Assembly: GCF_047730075.1 (NCBI RefSeq)
Contig: NZ_CP159831.1
Coordinates: 868,001-932,000, forward strand
Reading direction: 5' to 3'
DNA from: Njordibacter sp905182035
GTDB taxonomy: Bacteria > Pseudomonadota > Gammaproteobacteria > Pseudomonadales > Balneatricaceae
DNA length: 64,000 bases
In this document: positions 7,106 through 16,073 of the stretch, one piece after another
How positions within the stretch are numbered: the stretch's first letter is position 1
Layout: each line of letters starts with the position of its first letter
Translations under genes and position numbers: made by a program
The notes under the pieces: model-generated
Databases searched by the model: none
Seen by the model: only the letters and a program-made list of their open reading frames with translations
Told to the model about the DNA's origin: nothing

Positions 7106-9481
7106 ATGAAAGGTTTTGTGCTTTCCCGCCACAGCCAAGATACTGACGAAGGTATCAATCTTACCTATTGGTTAGCCACTGACGATGGCCCAGTGTGTCT
7201 GCAGCAAGCGCAGCAAGAGTCCGTTTGTTTTTTACCTTTGTCTCAGCAAAACCATGCGCAAACATTAATGCAGTCCATGGGATGGGATAGTTCTATTTGG
7301 CGTTTCCAATCTCTGGGCCTTAAAACCTTCCAACATGAATCTGCAGTTGCTCTTTATATTTCTAACCATAAGGTGTTTCAGCAAGCGTGTGGTGTGTTAC
7401 GTGAGGCGCAGATTAGCCTGATGGAACAGGATATTCAGCCGCAAGAACGTTATTTGATGGAGCGTTTTATTAGTGCTAGTTTGGTGTCTGATGTTTCTCC
7501 AATTAATGGTGTGTTAGCGGACGCTCGCGTAAAAAGTTGTGAATACATCCCCAATATCAAACCACTATCTCTCGATATTGAAACCACTATGGATGGCAAA
7601 ACCATTCACAGTATTGCTGTATATGGGATGGAGAATGATGCTCCAGTGGAACGGGTTTGGTTGCATTGGCCAACCAATATGCCCATGGAATCTGTAGAAT
7701 CTTTGCCGGAATCCACCCGCATTTGTAACAACGAAAGGCAACTGTTGAAACAGTTTAGTCAGTGGCTACAAGATTATGATCCAGACGCGATTATCGGTTG
7801 GGCGTTGGTTCAGTTTGATTTTCAAATTCTGTGTGCCCGAGCGCGGGAGTTAGGTGTACGTTTACGGTTAGGTCGTGGGGGTGAGGAAATTCGTTGGCTG
7901 GCAGGACAGGGAAGCCGTCCTGCAAGGCTTTATATGCCAGGCCGTGTGGCCTTGGATGGTATTGAAGTGATGCGCTCGGCGACCTGGCAATTTGAATCTT
8001 TCGCTTTAGAAAATGTGGCGCAACAGATGCTGGGACGTGGCAAAAACATTACTAAACCGCAAGACCGTGGCGAAGAAATTCAGCGTATGTATCAAGAAGA
8101 GCCGGCTTCGTTAGTCAAATATAATCTAGAAGATTGTCGCTTGGTTTGGGACATTTTTATTAAGGCTGACTTGATGGCTTTTCTCATCGAGCGTGCTCGG
8201 TTAACAGGGTTGCCAATGGATCGAATAGGCGGCTCGTCCCAAGCCTTTGATCACTTATATTTGCCGCGTTTACATCGTCAAGGTTATGTAGCGCCAGCAT
8301 TTGCCTCTGGCCAGGCAGGTGATAGCCCTGGCGGATTTGTGATGGATTCTAAACCTGGGCTTTACCGCAATGTGTTGGTGTTAGACTTTAAAAGTCTGTA
8401 CCCAAGTATTATTCGAAGCTTCCAAATTGATCCCTTAGGATTAATTCAAGGTTTACAGGAAGATGATGCTGTAAATGGTTATAAAGGGGCCCAATTTAGC
8501 CGTAATCAAAGCATTTTGCCGGATATTATTGGTGACTTATGGGCAGCAAGAGATGTGGCTAAGGCTAACAATAACTTGCCACTATCTACTTCCATAAAGA
8601 TTGTAATGAACTCCTGTTATGGCGTCTTAGGTTCCAGCGTTTGTCGTTTTTATGACCAGCGTTTAGCCAGTTCCATTACTTTACGGGGCCATGCAATCTT
8701 GAATCAAACCAAAGACCTTATTCAGCAACAAGGCATGCAGGTGATCTACGGTGATACAGATTCTGTGTTTGTGTGGTTAGGTGATGAAACCATCTCCTTA
8801 GATCAGGTGCAAGCAAAGGGGAACGCTTTGGCGCAGTTACTGAATGAGTGGTGGACGAATCACCTGAAAGTTGAGTTTGAACTAAAAAGTTATCTAGAAA
8901 TTGAGTTTGAAACCTACTTTAGCCGCTTTGTCATGCCCACTATAAGGGGGCAAGAAACAGGCAGTAAAAAACGTTATGCAGGCATAACTGTTACCCCAGA
9001 TGGCTCCACAAAGATGCTTTTCAAAGGTTTAGAGCAAGTGCGGACAGACTGGACTAAGTTGGCAAGAGAGCTTCAAGCAGAGCTTTACCAGCGAGTGTTT
9101 AATGACCAACCTTATGTTGACCTTATTAAGCCTTTGTTGGAGCAAATAAGGGCAGGGCAGTTAGACCATAAGTTAGTGTATCGTAAGCGATTACGCAGAC
9201 CATTAGTTGAATATCAAAAGAACGTCCCACCTCATGTGCAAGCTGCACGAAAAGCTGAAGCGTGGCGCTTACAAAACCAATTACCATCGGCTTATTCCAA
9301 GGGTGGTTGGATCGAATACGTGATCACCCTTACGGGGCCAGAACCTTTGGAAATGAGCCCTAATAACTACGACTATGAACATTATATTGACCGTCAAGTT
9401 GAGCCGGTGGTTGATGGTATTTTACCTTTCATAAATGACAGTTTTGCTAACATTACTGAGCGGCAGTTAGGTTTGTTTTAG
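7106..9481 (+). CDS. polB: DNA polymerase II (family B)
   Basis: A 791-residue family B polymerase, close to the 783 residues of E. coli Pol II. The exonuclease I motif DIETTMDG is present. The polymerase motifs are intact: motif A DFKSLYPSIIRSF, motif B with KIVMNSCYGVLGSS, and motif C YGDTDSVFVWLG. The KKRYAG segment downstream is also typical. Pol II acts in translesion synthesis and fork restart. It stands alone between a short-ORF region and a convergent dehydrogenase gene (55 bases apart). Confidence 0.96.
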   Translation: MKGFVLSRHSQDTDEGINLTYWLATDDGPVCLQQAQQESVCFLPLSQQNHAQTLMQSMGWDSSIWRFQSLGLKTFQHESAVALYISNHKVFQQACGVLREAQISLMEQDIQPQERYLMERFISASLVSDVSPINGVLADARVKSCEYIPNIKPLSLDIETTMDGKTIHSIAVYGMENDAPVERVWLHWPTNMPMESVESLPESTRICNNERQLLKQFSQWLQDYDPDAIIGWALVQFDFQILCARARELGVRLRLGRGGEEIRWLAGQGSRPARLYMPGRVALDGIEVMRSATWQFESFALENVAQQMLGRGKNITKPQDRGEEIQRMYQEEPASLVKYNLEDCRLVWDIFIKADLMAFLIERARLTGLPMDRIGGSSQAFDHLYLPRLHRQGYVAPAFASGQAGDSPGGFVMDSKPGLYRNVLVLDFKSLYPSIIRSFQIDPLGLIQGLQEDDAVNGYKGAQFSRNQSILPDIIGDLWAARDVAKANNNLPLSTSIKIVMNSCYGVLGSSVCRFYDQRLASSITLRGHAILNQTKDLIQQQGMQVIYGDTDSVFVWLGDETISLDQVQAKGNALAQLLNEWWTNHLKVEFELKSYLEIEFETYFSRFVMPTIRGQETGSKKRYAGITVTPDGSTKMLFKGLEQVRTDWTKLARELQAELYQRVFNDQPYVDLIKPLLEQIRAGQLDHKLVYRKRLRRPLVEYQKNVPPHVQAARKAEAWRLQNQLPSAYSKGGWIEYVITLTGPEPLEMSPNNYDYEHYIDRQVEPVVDGILPFINDSFANITERQLGLF

Positions 9482-9536
9482 GGTGTCGGTGGGCATGGTT
9501 TGTTACTAGTCTCCTAAAGTCCCACCTTTGCTATCT

Positions 9537-10685
9537 TTACTTACTTGATTGATCAATCAAATGTTGGGGAAAGTCCTCAATTTTTTCACAGCCAACCTGT
9601 TCCATAACCTGCTGAATCTGGCGTTTAAGAATTTCTAGGGCCTGGTTTCCGCCTTTTGCACCCATCGCGCACGCGCCAAACATAGGGGCTCGGCCGAGGA
9701 AAGTGAACTTGGCACCTGACGCCAAGCTAGAAGCAATATCTGCACCTGATCGAATACCACCGTCCATCATCAAGGTGACTCTGTCGCTGTATTTTTTTGC
9801 CAGCTCTGTGAGTGGCTTGATGGTAGATTCTCCACAGTCCAGCTGCCTACCACCATGATTTGAAACGATTAAACCGTCCGCACCCAACCTAATGGCTAAC
9901 TCAGCGTCTTCAGGATTGACGATGCCTTTGATCACCAGATTACCTTTCCACTGGTCACGAACCGCTTTGATTTTGTCTTCTGTTAAACGGCCAGAAAAGG
10001 TCTTATTCATAAACAGGCCGAGATGTTGCATGTTGAGCCCATTGGGAATGTATGGCTTCATGGTTTTAAATTCGGGTGATCCTGCAAAAAGCTGCTCTAT
10101 GGCCCACCTCGGGTGAGTGGCTATTTGCAGAAGGTTTGCCAAGGTCATTTGTGGTGGGATAGAAAGACCGTTTCGAATTTCTTTAGGGCGGTAAGCAAAC
10201 GTCGGTGTGTCGGCCAATAAAACCAATGTTTTACAGCCCGCTTGGGCAGCGCGCTCGAGGAGTTTATCGCGCAGTTCATTCGCTTTGGGGTGATAGAGCT
10301 GGAACCAGAAATCACCTTCAGTAATTTCAGAAATGGTCTCAATACTCGCTGTTCCGACTGTACTAAGGCAAAACGGTATATTGTGCTGTTTGGCAGCCTC
10401 TGCCAGAATTTCGCATGACTTAGGCCACATGAGTCCTTGAAGTCCAACAGGCGCTATACCGAAAGGGGCATCGTAGGTTTTACCAAATAAAGTGGTTTGT
10501 TGCGAAGCGCCATTGAATTTGCGTAAGTAGTACGGGCGAAGTTGAATATCTCGAATTTCTTTTGTATTACGAGCCAGGTTAATGTCAGAAAAACATCCCC
10601 CTGTAAGATAATCATAGGCAAAGCCGGGCATGCGTCGTTTCGCGCGTTCGGCTAGCATTTCGATTGAGGGGTAGCGCACATCCAT
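9537..10685 (-). CDS. FMN-dependent alpha-hydroxy acid dehydrogenase (LldD-like)
   Basis: A 382-residue TIM-barrel flavoenzyme of the L-lactate dehydrogenase / glycolate oxidase / mandelate dehydrogenase family. The N-terminus DYLTGGCFSD matches the family's YYxxGA region; GIAPVGLQGLMWP, QLYHP, the catalytic histidine block SNHGGRQLD and the FMN phosphate loop DGGIRSGADI and GRAPMFGACAMGAKGG are visible. It oxidises a 2-hydroxy acid to the 2-oxo acid, passing electrons to quinone or oxygen. A FadR-type regulator is divergently transcribed 196 bases away, the same arrangement as many lld loci, which makes L-lactate a reasonable but unproven substrate. Confidence 0.88.
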   Translation of the reverse strand: MDVRYPSIEMLAERAKRRMPGFAYDYLTGGCFSDINLARNTKEIRDIQLRPYYLRKFNGASQQTTLFGKTYDAPFGIAPVGLQGLMWPKSCEILAEAAKQHNIPFCLSTVGTASIETISEITEGDFWFQLYHPKANELRDKLLERAAQAGCKTLVLLADTPTFAYRPKEIRNGLSIPPQMTLANLLQIATHPRWAIEQLFAGSPEFKTMKPYIPNGLNMQHLGLFMNKTFSGRLTEDKIKAVRDQWKGNLVIKGIVNPEDAELAIRLGADGLIVSNHGGRQLDCGESTIKPLTELAKKYSDRVTLMMDGGIRSGADIASSLASGAKFTFLGRAPMFGACAMGAKGGNQALEILKRQIQQVMEQVGCEKIEDFPQHLIDQSSK

Positions 10686-10881
10686 TTTATTTTATCTGCT
10701 CAGAGTTATTTTAAGGGTCATCTCAACTTTACTGGAGTTTAAAGGGTGGGATTGTGTTGTTGTAAAAACCAAATAATCTGTTACCTGTAGCTGTGGTGCA
10801 AAAGACTCAGTACATTATGCCCTTGGTGGTAGCTAGGCTCTAGTAGCTAGGGGTTATTTGGAGTAAAGTGATCTGACCAAA

Positions 10882-11592
10882 GTGTCGGTATTTGATATGA
10901 ACAAAGTAGAGATAATTAGTAAAGCTATTGAGGACGGTATCCGTCAGTGCCAATGGTTGCCGGGGAGTAAATTACCTGGGCAGTTGGCCCTTATGGAGCG
11001 GTTTGACGTGTCCCGTACCTGTTTACGTGAGGCTATGACAGGTTTAGAAATGAGAGGGTTAATTACTAGTCGCCATGGTTCGGGTTGTTATGTGAATAAC
11101 CTATTTGAGTTGCAATTTGCTGAACCTATGTCTGGTGTGGAACTTGATTCCGTGGCCTTGCAGCTATCCATCATGGAAATGCGGTTAGTGTTGGAGGGGG
11201 AGGCAGTGCAATATGTCTGTGAGCGCGCAACAGATGATGAATTAGCGGTTATAGCACATGGGTATAAGGCCATTGGGCAGCGCCGTGGCAATGGTCTTCA
11301 AAGAGCCAAGGCGGACTTGAAGTTTCACATGCTTATTGCAGAGTCTAGCCACTGCCTCATTGTTGTGTCCTTAAGCCAGTTATTTTACCCCCAGTTTTTT
11401 AACGCTATTTACGGCTCTTTGTACAATGTTGCGGGGCACGATTTAAGCCTGTCCGATGAGGTTTCAATAGTTATCAGCGAGCAGCATCGAGCTATTTATG
11501 AAGCCGTCATGTTGCGGGATGGCGATGCTGCTAAGACCGCAGCCCAAGAGCATATTGGCTACTCAATGTCTTTACTGGAGAGCAGAGTTTAG
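10882..11592 (+). CDS. GntR-family regulator, FadR/FCD subgroup
   Basis: A 236-residue regulator: N-terminal winged helix with WLPGSKLPGQLALMERFDVSRTCLREAMTGLEMRGL, then an all-helical FCD ligand domain (LSIMEMRLVLEGEA to about residue 225). The FCD metal-site pattern (D/N, H, H, H) is represented by histidines in FHMLIAES, EQHRAIYEAV and QEHIGYS. It is transcribed divergently from the hydroxyacid dehydrogenase and probably controls it, as LldR controls lactate use. The start is uncertain: GTG at 10882 or ATG at 10897 (MNKVEIISKAI); the helix-turn-helix is complete in both. Confidence 0.85.
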   Translation: MSVFDMNKVEIISKAIEDGIRQCQWLPGSKLPGQLALMERFDVSRTCLREAMTGLEMRGLITSRHGSGCYVNNLFELQFAEPMSGVELDSVALQLSIMEMRLVLEGEAVQYVCERATDDELAVIAHGYKAIGQRRGNGLQRAKADLKFHMLIAESSHCLIVVSLSQLFYPQFFNAIYGSLYNVAGHDLSLSDEVSIVISEQHRAIYEAVMLRDGDAAKTAAQEHIGYSMSLLESRV

Positions 11593-11654
11593 TTTGGTTT
11601 TTTTTGGGTAAGGCGAGATTGCAGGAAAGGCTTCAAGGCTTGTTCTTCAGGCTC

Positions 11655-11684
11655 AATGAGGGTAAAATTAGCCCCTCATTTTTT
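11655..11684 (+). terminator. Rho-independent terminator after the GntR gene
   Basis: An 8-base-pair stem AATGAGGG (11655-11662) / CCCTCATT (11673-11680), a 10-base loop, and a T run continuing to 11684. It separates the regulator gene from the thrS operon. Confidence 0.85.
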
Positions 11685-11767
11685 GTGCTATCGTTGTCAT
11701 GCTAAATGCAACAGCGTTTCACCCCAAGTGGCCTTTGGTAGGGGCCACCACTGAGCAAGGAAACTCT

Positions 11768-13687
11768 ATGCCTGTAGTTACTCTTCCTGATGGTAGTCAG
11801 CGCTCCTTTGATGCGCCTGTATCAATCTATGATGTTGCTTTTGACATTGGCCCAGGCCTTGCTAAAGCTGCTGTAGCTGGCAAGGTATCTGGCGAATTAG
11901 TTGATACCAGCTATATCATCAATGATGATATAGCTCTTGCTATTGTTACTTCAAGGGATGAAGAAGGCCTTGAAGTGATTCGTCATTCTTGTGCCCATAT
12001 GATGGCGCAAGCAGTACAAGACGAATTTCCTGGCGCACAGGTGACCATTGGCCCTGTCATTGAAGATGGTTTTTTCTACGATTTTGCCTACGAGCGTCCA
12101 TTTACCCCAGAAGATTTAATCAAAATTGAATCTCGTATGAAGGCCTTAACTAAGGAAAACCTTCAAGTTGAGCGCCGTATCATGAGCCGCAGTGATGCTG
12201 TTGCGTTTTTCAAGGACCTTGGTGAAGACTACAAGGTAGAAATTATTGACAGTATTCCTGGTGAGGAAGATCTATCTTTCTACAGTCAAGGTGGCTTTAC
12301 AGATTTATGCCGGGGCCCTCATGTGCCTTCTACTGGCCACATTAAGTCTTTTAAGTTGATGAAAGTTGCTGGTGCATATTGGCGTGGCGATTCTAACAAC
12401 GCTATGTTAACGCGTGTTTACGGCACAGCTTGGGCAGATAAAAAAGACCTTAAAGCCTACTTACACCGCTTAGAAGAGGCAGAAAAGCGTGACCACCGTA
12501 AGTTAGGTAAGAAACTAGATTTGTTCCATACCCAAGAAGAAGCGCCAGGTATGGTGTTTTGGCATCCAAATGGTTGGACTATCTACCAAGTGGTAGAGCG
12601 TTATATGCGTGAGCGTCAAATTGAAGGTGGCTATCAAGAAGTGAAAACCCCACAAGTGGTTGATCGAAGCCTGTGGGAACGTTCTGGCCACTGGGATAAG
12701 TTTTCTGACATGATGTTTACCACATCTTCTGAAAATCGTGACTATGCAGTTAAGCCAATGAACTGTCCATGTCACATTCAGATCTTTAACCAAGGGTTGA
12801 AGAGCTACAAAGAATTGCCTATTCGTATGGCTGAGTTTGGCTCGTGTCATCGCAATGAACCATCGGGCACTTTGCACGGTATTATGCGTGTGCGTGCGTT
12901 TACCCAAGACGATGGCCATATTTTTTGCTCCGAAAGCCAGATGCAAGATGAAGTGGCTCGTTTTATTGACTTCTTGTACGATGTATATCGCGACTTTGGC
13001 TTTGACGATATCATCCTAAAGCTGTCTACCCGTCCAGAACAACGCGTAGGAGCTGACGAAGTTTGGGATCGTGCTGAGGCAGCTTTAGAAGAGGCACTAA
13101 ATGCCAAACAATTACCGTTTGATATTTTGCCAGGCGAAGGTGCTTTTTATGGTCCTAAGATTGAATTCTCCTTGAAGGATTGTCTTGGCCGAGTTTGGCA
13201 GTGTGGCACTGTTCAAGTAGACTTTTCCATGCCGGGTCGCCTTGATGCGCAGTTTGTAAACGAAGCAGGTGATCGTGAAGTTCCGGTGATGTTACACCGT
13301 GCAACTTTGGGCTCATTTGAGCGTTTTTTAGGTATTTTGATCGAAAACTTTGCCGGTGCCATGCCACCTTGGTTAGCACCCAAACAAGTGTCGATTTTGA
13401 ATATTACGGACAAACAAGCGCCTTTTTGCAAAGAAGTTGCAGAAAATTTGACAAAAATGGGCTTTAGGGCCGCTGCGGACTTGAGAAACGAAAAGGTAGG
13501 CTTTAAAATCCGCGAGCACACAATTCTTAAAGTTCCTTATTTGCTAGTTATTGGCGATAAGGAAGTTGAAACCCAAACTGTCACAGTGCGAACTCGTACG
13601 GGTGAAGATTTGGGTAATATGAGCCTACAATTATTTGCCGATTTGCTTAATGCAGACATCGCCAAATTAGGCCGCACTGAAGCGTAA
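11768..13687 (+). CDS. thrS: Threonyl-tRNA synthetase
   Basis: Class II synthetase that charges tRNA-Thr. Starting at ATG 11768 gives 639 residues (E. coli 642): MPVVTLPDGS is the standard TGS-domain start, preceded by an AAGGAA site. A longer open frame reaches back to 11699 but lacks a site and extends beyond the family's N-terminus. Domains in order: TGS (1-60), editing domain with HSCAHMMAQAV and the zinc/His motif, catalytic core with motif 2 (FGSCHRNEPSGTLHG), MNCPCHIQIF and motif 3 (MLHRATLGSFERFLG), and a C-terminal anticodon-binding domain. First gene of the thrS-infC-rpmI-rplT translation block. Confidence 0.97.
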   Translation: MPVVTLPDGSQRSFDAPVSIYDVAFDIGPGLAKAAVAGKVSGELVDTSYIINDDIALAIVTSRDEEGLEVIRHSCAHMMAQAVQDEFPGAQVTIGPVIEDGFFYDFAYERPFTPEDLIKIESRMKALTKENLQVERRIMSRSDAVAFFKDLGEDYKVEIIDSIPGEEDLSFYSQGGFTDLCRGPHVPSTGHIKSFKLMKVAGAYWRGDSNNAMLTRVYGTAWADKKDLKAYLHRLEEAEKRDHRKLGKKLDLFHTQEEAPGMVFWHPNGWTIYQVVERYMRERQIEGGYQEVKTPQVVDRSLWERSGHWDKFSDMMFTTSSENRDYAVKPMNCPCHIQIFNQGLKSYKELPIRMAEFGSCHRNEPSGTLHGIMRVRAFTQDDGHIFCSESQMQDEVARFIDFLYDVYRDFGFDDIILKLSTRPEQRVGADEVWDRAEAALEEALNAKQLPFDILPGEGAFYGPKIEFSLKDCLGRVWQCGTVQVDFSMPGRLDAQFVNEAGDREVPVMLHRATLGSFERFLGILIENFAGAMPPWLAPKQVSILNITDKQAPFCKEVAENLTKMGFRAAADLRNEKVGFKIREHTILKVPYLLVIGDKEVETQTVTVRTRTGEDLGNMSLQLFADLLNADIAKLGRTEA

Positions 13688-13725
13688 GTATACGCTTCAA
13701 ATTATGAATTAACGGAGATACCGAA

Positions 13726-14265
13726 ATTAAACGGGAATACACTAAGGGCAAAACAAAACGCCCAACAATTAACGAACATATTGAAGCGACAGAATGTCGC
13801 CTCATCGGTGCTGACGGCGAACAAGTCGGCATTGTTTCTGTAGCCGAAGCACTGCAAATGGCAGAAGCTGCCAAGCTGGATCTAGTTCAGATCGCAGCAG
13901 ACGCTGAGCCCGTAGTCTGTAAGATTATGGACTATGGCAAGCAAGTGTTTGAAGTTAAAAAACAGAAAGCAGCTGCTAAAAAGAAGCAAAAGCAGACGCA
14001 AGTGAAAGAAATCAAGTTCCGTCCCGGGACTGATGTAGGAGATTATCAGGTAAAACTACGCAACCTGATCCGTTTCCTAGAGAATGGTGACAAGACGAAA
14101 GTAACCTTGCGTTACCGTGGTCGTGAGATGGCACACCAAGAATTGGGTATGGAATTACTCAAGCGTGTAGAAGTCGATTTGGCTGAATACGCTGGAGTAG
14201 AGCAATACCCAAAGATGGAAGGCCGTCAATTGACTATGGTGTTGGCACCAAAGAAAAGAAAGTAA
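13726..14265 (+). CDS. infC: Translation initiation factor IF-3, AUU start
   Basis: IF-3 (179 aa; E. coli 180) blocks early 50S joining and checks the initiator codon. The first in-frame ATG is at 13858, but that would remove 44 residues of the N-terminal domain. Upstream in the same frame the sequence reads IKREYTKGKTKRPTINEHI and RLIGADGEQVGIV, which is the normal IF-3 N-terminus, beginning at an ATT codon (13726) eight bases after GGAG. An AUU start is the known basis of infC autoregulation in E. coli, because IF-3 itself discriminates against it. The core DYGKQVF, VKEIKFRPGTDVGDYQVKLR and RGREMAHQELG segments are intact. Operon member after thrS. Confidence 0.95.
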   Translation: MKREYTKGKTKRPTINEHIEATECRLIGADGEQVGIVSVAEALQMAEAAKLDLVQIAADAEPVVCKIMDYGKQVFEVKKQKAAAKKKQKQTQVKEIKFRPGTDVGDYQVKLRNLIRFLENGDKTKVTLRYRGREMAHQELGMELLKRVEVDLAEYAGVEQYPKMEGRQLTMVLAPKKRK

Positions 14266-14356
14266 CCCTTAAAAGTTACAATCGGGAGACCGTTTAAGAG
14301 TTTAGGTTCTTAATTGCGTCTTCATTAACAATCAACGAATGCGTGGAGTAAATGTA

Positions 14357-14551
14357 ATGCCTAAGATGAAATCTTGTAGCGGTGCTGCAAAACGATTCAA
14401 GAAAACTGCTAACGGTTTTAAACACCGTCAGTCCTTCACCAGTCATATTTTGACCAAAAAGAGTACTAAGCGTAAGCGTCATTTACGTGGCACTCTGCAG
14501 ATTTGTGCTGCGGATAAGCCATTAGTAAGACGCATGTTGCCGTATATCTAA
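14357..14551 (+). CDS. rpmI: 50S ribosomal protein L35
   Basis: Small basic ribosomal protein of 64 residues, from ATG 14357 (MPKMKSCSGAAKRFKKTANG) to the end motif PLVRRMLPYI. The upstream in-frame ATG at 14339 would add six residues not found in the family; the GTGGAG site at 14343 suits 14357. It lies between infC and rplT as in most bacteria, where L20 represses this operon at the rpmI leader. Confidence 0.96.
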   Translation: MPKMKSCSGAAKRFKKTANGFKHRQSFTSHILTKKSTKRKRHLRGTLQICAADKPLVRRMLPYI

Positions 14552-14577
14552 TTAGTCACTGGTAAGGAGAAAGTATA

Positions 14578-14934
14578 ATGTCTCGCGTAAAACGTGGTGT
14601 CCAAGCACACCGTCGTCATAAGAAGATCCTCAAGCTAGCTAAGGGCTATTACGGTGCACGTAGCCGAGTATTCCGTGTTGCTAAGCAAGCCGTAATCAAA
14701 GCTGGCCAATATGCCTACCGCGACCGTCGTCAACGTAAGCGCCAGTTCCGTGCTCTATGGATTGCTCGTATCAACGCCGGTGCGCGTATGAATGGGTTGT
14801 CTTATAGCCGTTTGATTTCCGGTTTGAAGAAATCTTCAATCGAGATCGACCGTAAAGTATTGGCTGACTTAGCCATTCACGACAAAGCGGTATTCACAGC
14901 GATCGTAGAGAAGGCTAAAGCGGCACTCGCTTAA
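14578..14934 (+). CDS. rplT: 50S ribosomal protein L20
   Basis: 118 residues, exactly the usual length. MSRVKRGVQAHRRHKKIL, KGYYGARSRVFRVAKQAV and YAYRDRRQRKRQFR are hallmark stretches. L20 binds 23S rRNA early in 50S assembly and, in enteric bacteria, represses its own operon. A strong AAGGAGA site precedes the ATG; it is 26 bases after rpmI. Confidence 0.98.
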   Translation: MSRVKRGVQAHRRHKKILKLAKGYYGARSRVFRVAKQAVIKAGQYAYRDRRQRKRQFRALWIARINAGARMNGLSYSRLISGLKKSSIEIDRKVLADLAIHDKAVFTAIVEKAKAALA

Positions 14935-14949
14935 GCTGGTTGATCTACA

Positions 14950-15043
14950 CTAACCTTGGTTAGCATAGATTAAACTACCTTCGTATCCTCTCACGAGGAT
15001 TAGAAACAGGGGAAGAGTGCAAACTCTTCCCCTGTCTTGTTTT
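14950..15043 (+). terminator. pheST leader: three hairpins ending in a strong terminator
   Basis: Between rplT and pheS are three stem-loops: CTAACC/GGTTAG (14950-14963), ATCCTC/GAGGAT with loop TCAC (14985-15000), and a perfect 13-base-pair stem ACAGGGGAAGAGT/ACTCTTCCCCTGT (15006-15018 / 15023-15035) closed by a GCAA tetraloop and followed by TCTTGTTTT. The last is a clear intrinsic terminator just before pheS and may act as an attenuator, as in E. coli pheST. I saw no leader peptide rich in Phe codons, so the control mechanism is open. Confidence 0.85.
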
Positions 15044-15057
15044 AGATGGAGAAGAAT

Positions 15058-16053
15058 ATGGAACACCTCAAGCAACTGGTCACCGAGGGCTTAGACGCCG
15101 TGGCTCAAGCGGCAGACGAAGTAGCCCTTGACCAAGTTCGGGTTCAGTACTTAGGTAAAAAAGGCGAGCTTACACAACAACTTAAAAGCCTAGGCAAGTT
15201 GTCGGCCGAAGAACGCCCTGCAGCTGGTGCTAAGATCAATGAGGCCAAGCAAAAAGTACAAGATGCCATCACAGTAAAACGCACCATGATGGCTGCTAAC
15301 GCCCTAAGTAAACAGCTTGCAGTAGAAAGCATTGATGTAACACTGGCCGGTCGTGGCCAAGCCATTGGTGGCTTACATCCTGTAACGATGACCATCGAGC
15401 GCATTGAAAATTTCTTCGCTCAAATTGGCTTTTCTGTAGCCCAAGGCCCAGAAATCGAAGATGACTATCATAACTTCGAAGCCCTCAATATTCCTGCTCA
15501 TCACCCGGCACGTGCTATGCATGATACCTTTTATTTTGGTGATGGCACTCTACTACGTACCCACACATCAGGCGTACAAGTAAGAACTATGGAAAAGCAA
15601 CAACCACCTATCCGCATCATTTGCCCAGGCCGTGTGTACCGTTGTGATTCTGACCAAACCCACTCCCCAATGTTTCACCAAATAGAAGGTTTGTTAGTGG
15701 ATGACAATATAAGTTTTGCAGACCTAAAAGGCATCCTGCATAACTTCCTTAACGTGTTCTTTGAGCGAGACCTTCAAGTGCGCTTCCGCCCTTCCTACTT
15801 CCCCTTTACCGAACCTTCTATTGAAGTGGATATCGGCTACCAAGGTGAAGATGGCGAACAAAAATGGTTGGAAGTATTAGGTTGTGGAATGGTTCACCCT
15901 AAGGTATTCGAACACTCAGGCATCGACACTGAAAAATACACTGGATTTGCCTTTGGTATGGGTGTCGAGCGCCTAGCCATGCTGCGTTATGGTGTTAAAG
16001 ACTTGCGGATGTTCTTTGAAAACGACCTGCGGTTTTTGGCCCAATTTAGTTAA
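15058..16053 (+). CDS. pheS: Phenylalanyl-tRNA synthetase alpha subunit
   Basis: Catalytic subunit of the alpha2beta2 enzyme, 331 residues from ATG 15058 (MEHLKQLV aligns with the E. coli N-terminus). The in-frame ATG at 15046 lies over the GGAG site of the chosen start, so it is unlikely. The coiled-coil tRNA-binding N-terminus (about 1-85) is followed by class II motifs: GPEIEDDYHNFEALNIP, FHQIEGLLVD, FRPSYFPFTEPS and GFAFGMGVERLAMLRYG. It is followed 20 bases later by pheT. Confidence 0.97.
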   Translation: MEHLKQLVTEGLDAVAQAADEVALDQVRVQYLGKKGELTQQLKSLGKLSAEERPAAGAKINEAKQKVQDAITVKRTMMAANALSKQLAVESIDVTLAGRGQAIGGLHPVTMTIERIENFFAQIGFSVAQGPEIEDDYHNFEALNIPAHHPARAMHDTFYFGDGTLLRTHTSGVQVRTMEKQQPPIRIICPGRVYRCDSDQTHSPMFHQIEGLLVDDNISFADLKGILHNFLNVFFERDLQVRFRPSYFPFTEPSIEVDIGYQGEDGEQKWLEVLGCGMVHPKVFEHSGIDTEKYTGFAFGMGVERLAMLRYGVKDLRMFFENDLRFLAQFS

Positions 16054-16073
16054 TCTTTGATCGAGAGATAGAC

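Noticed and set aside
7000..7106. LexA box before polB
   Set aside because: A TACAG half-site is present near 7050, but the CTG-N10-CAG spacing and the other half are missing.
9484..9530. Shared terminator between polB and the convergent dehydrogenase gene
   Set aside because: GGTGGG and CCCACC can pair, but only across a loop of about 27 bases and without a T tract.
11699..11767. N-terminal extension of ThrS
   Set aside because: The frame is open, but it lacks a ribosome binding site, overlaps no family sequence, and starts 15 bases after a terminator; ATG 11768 gives the normal N-terminus.
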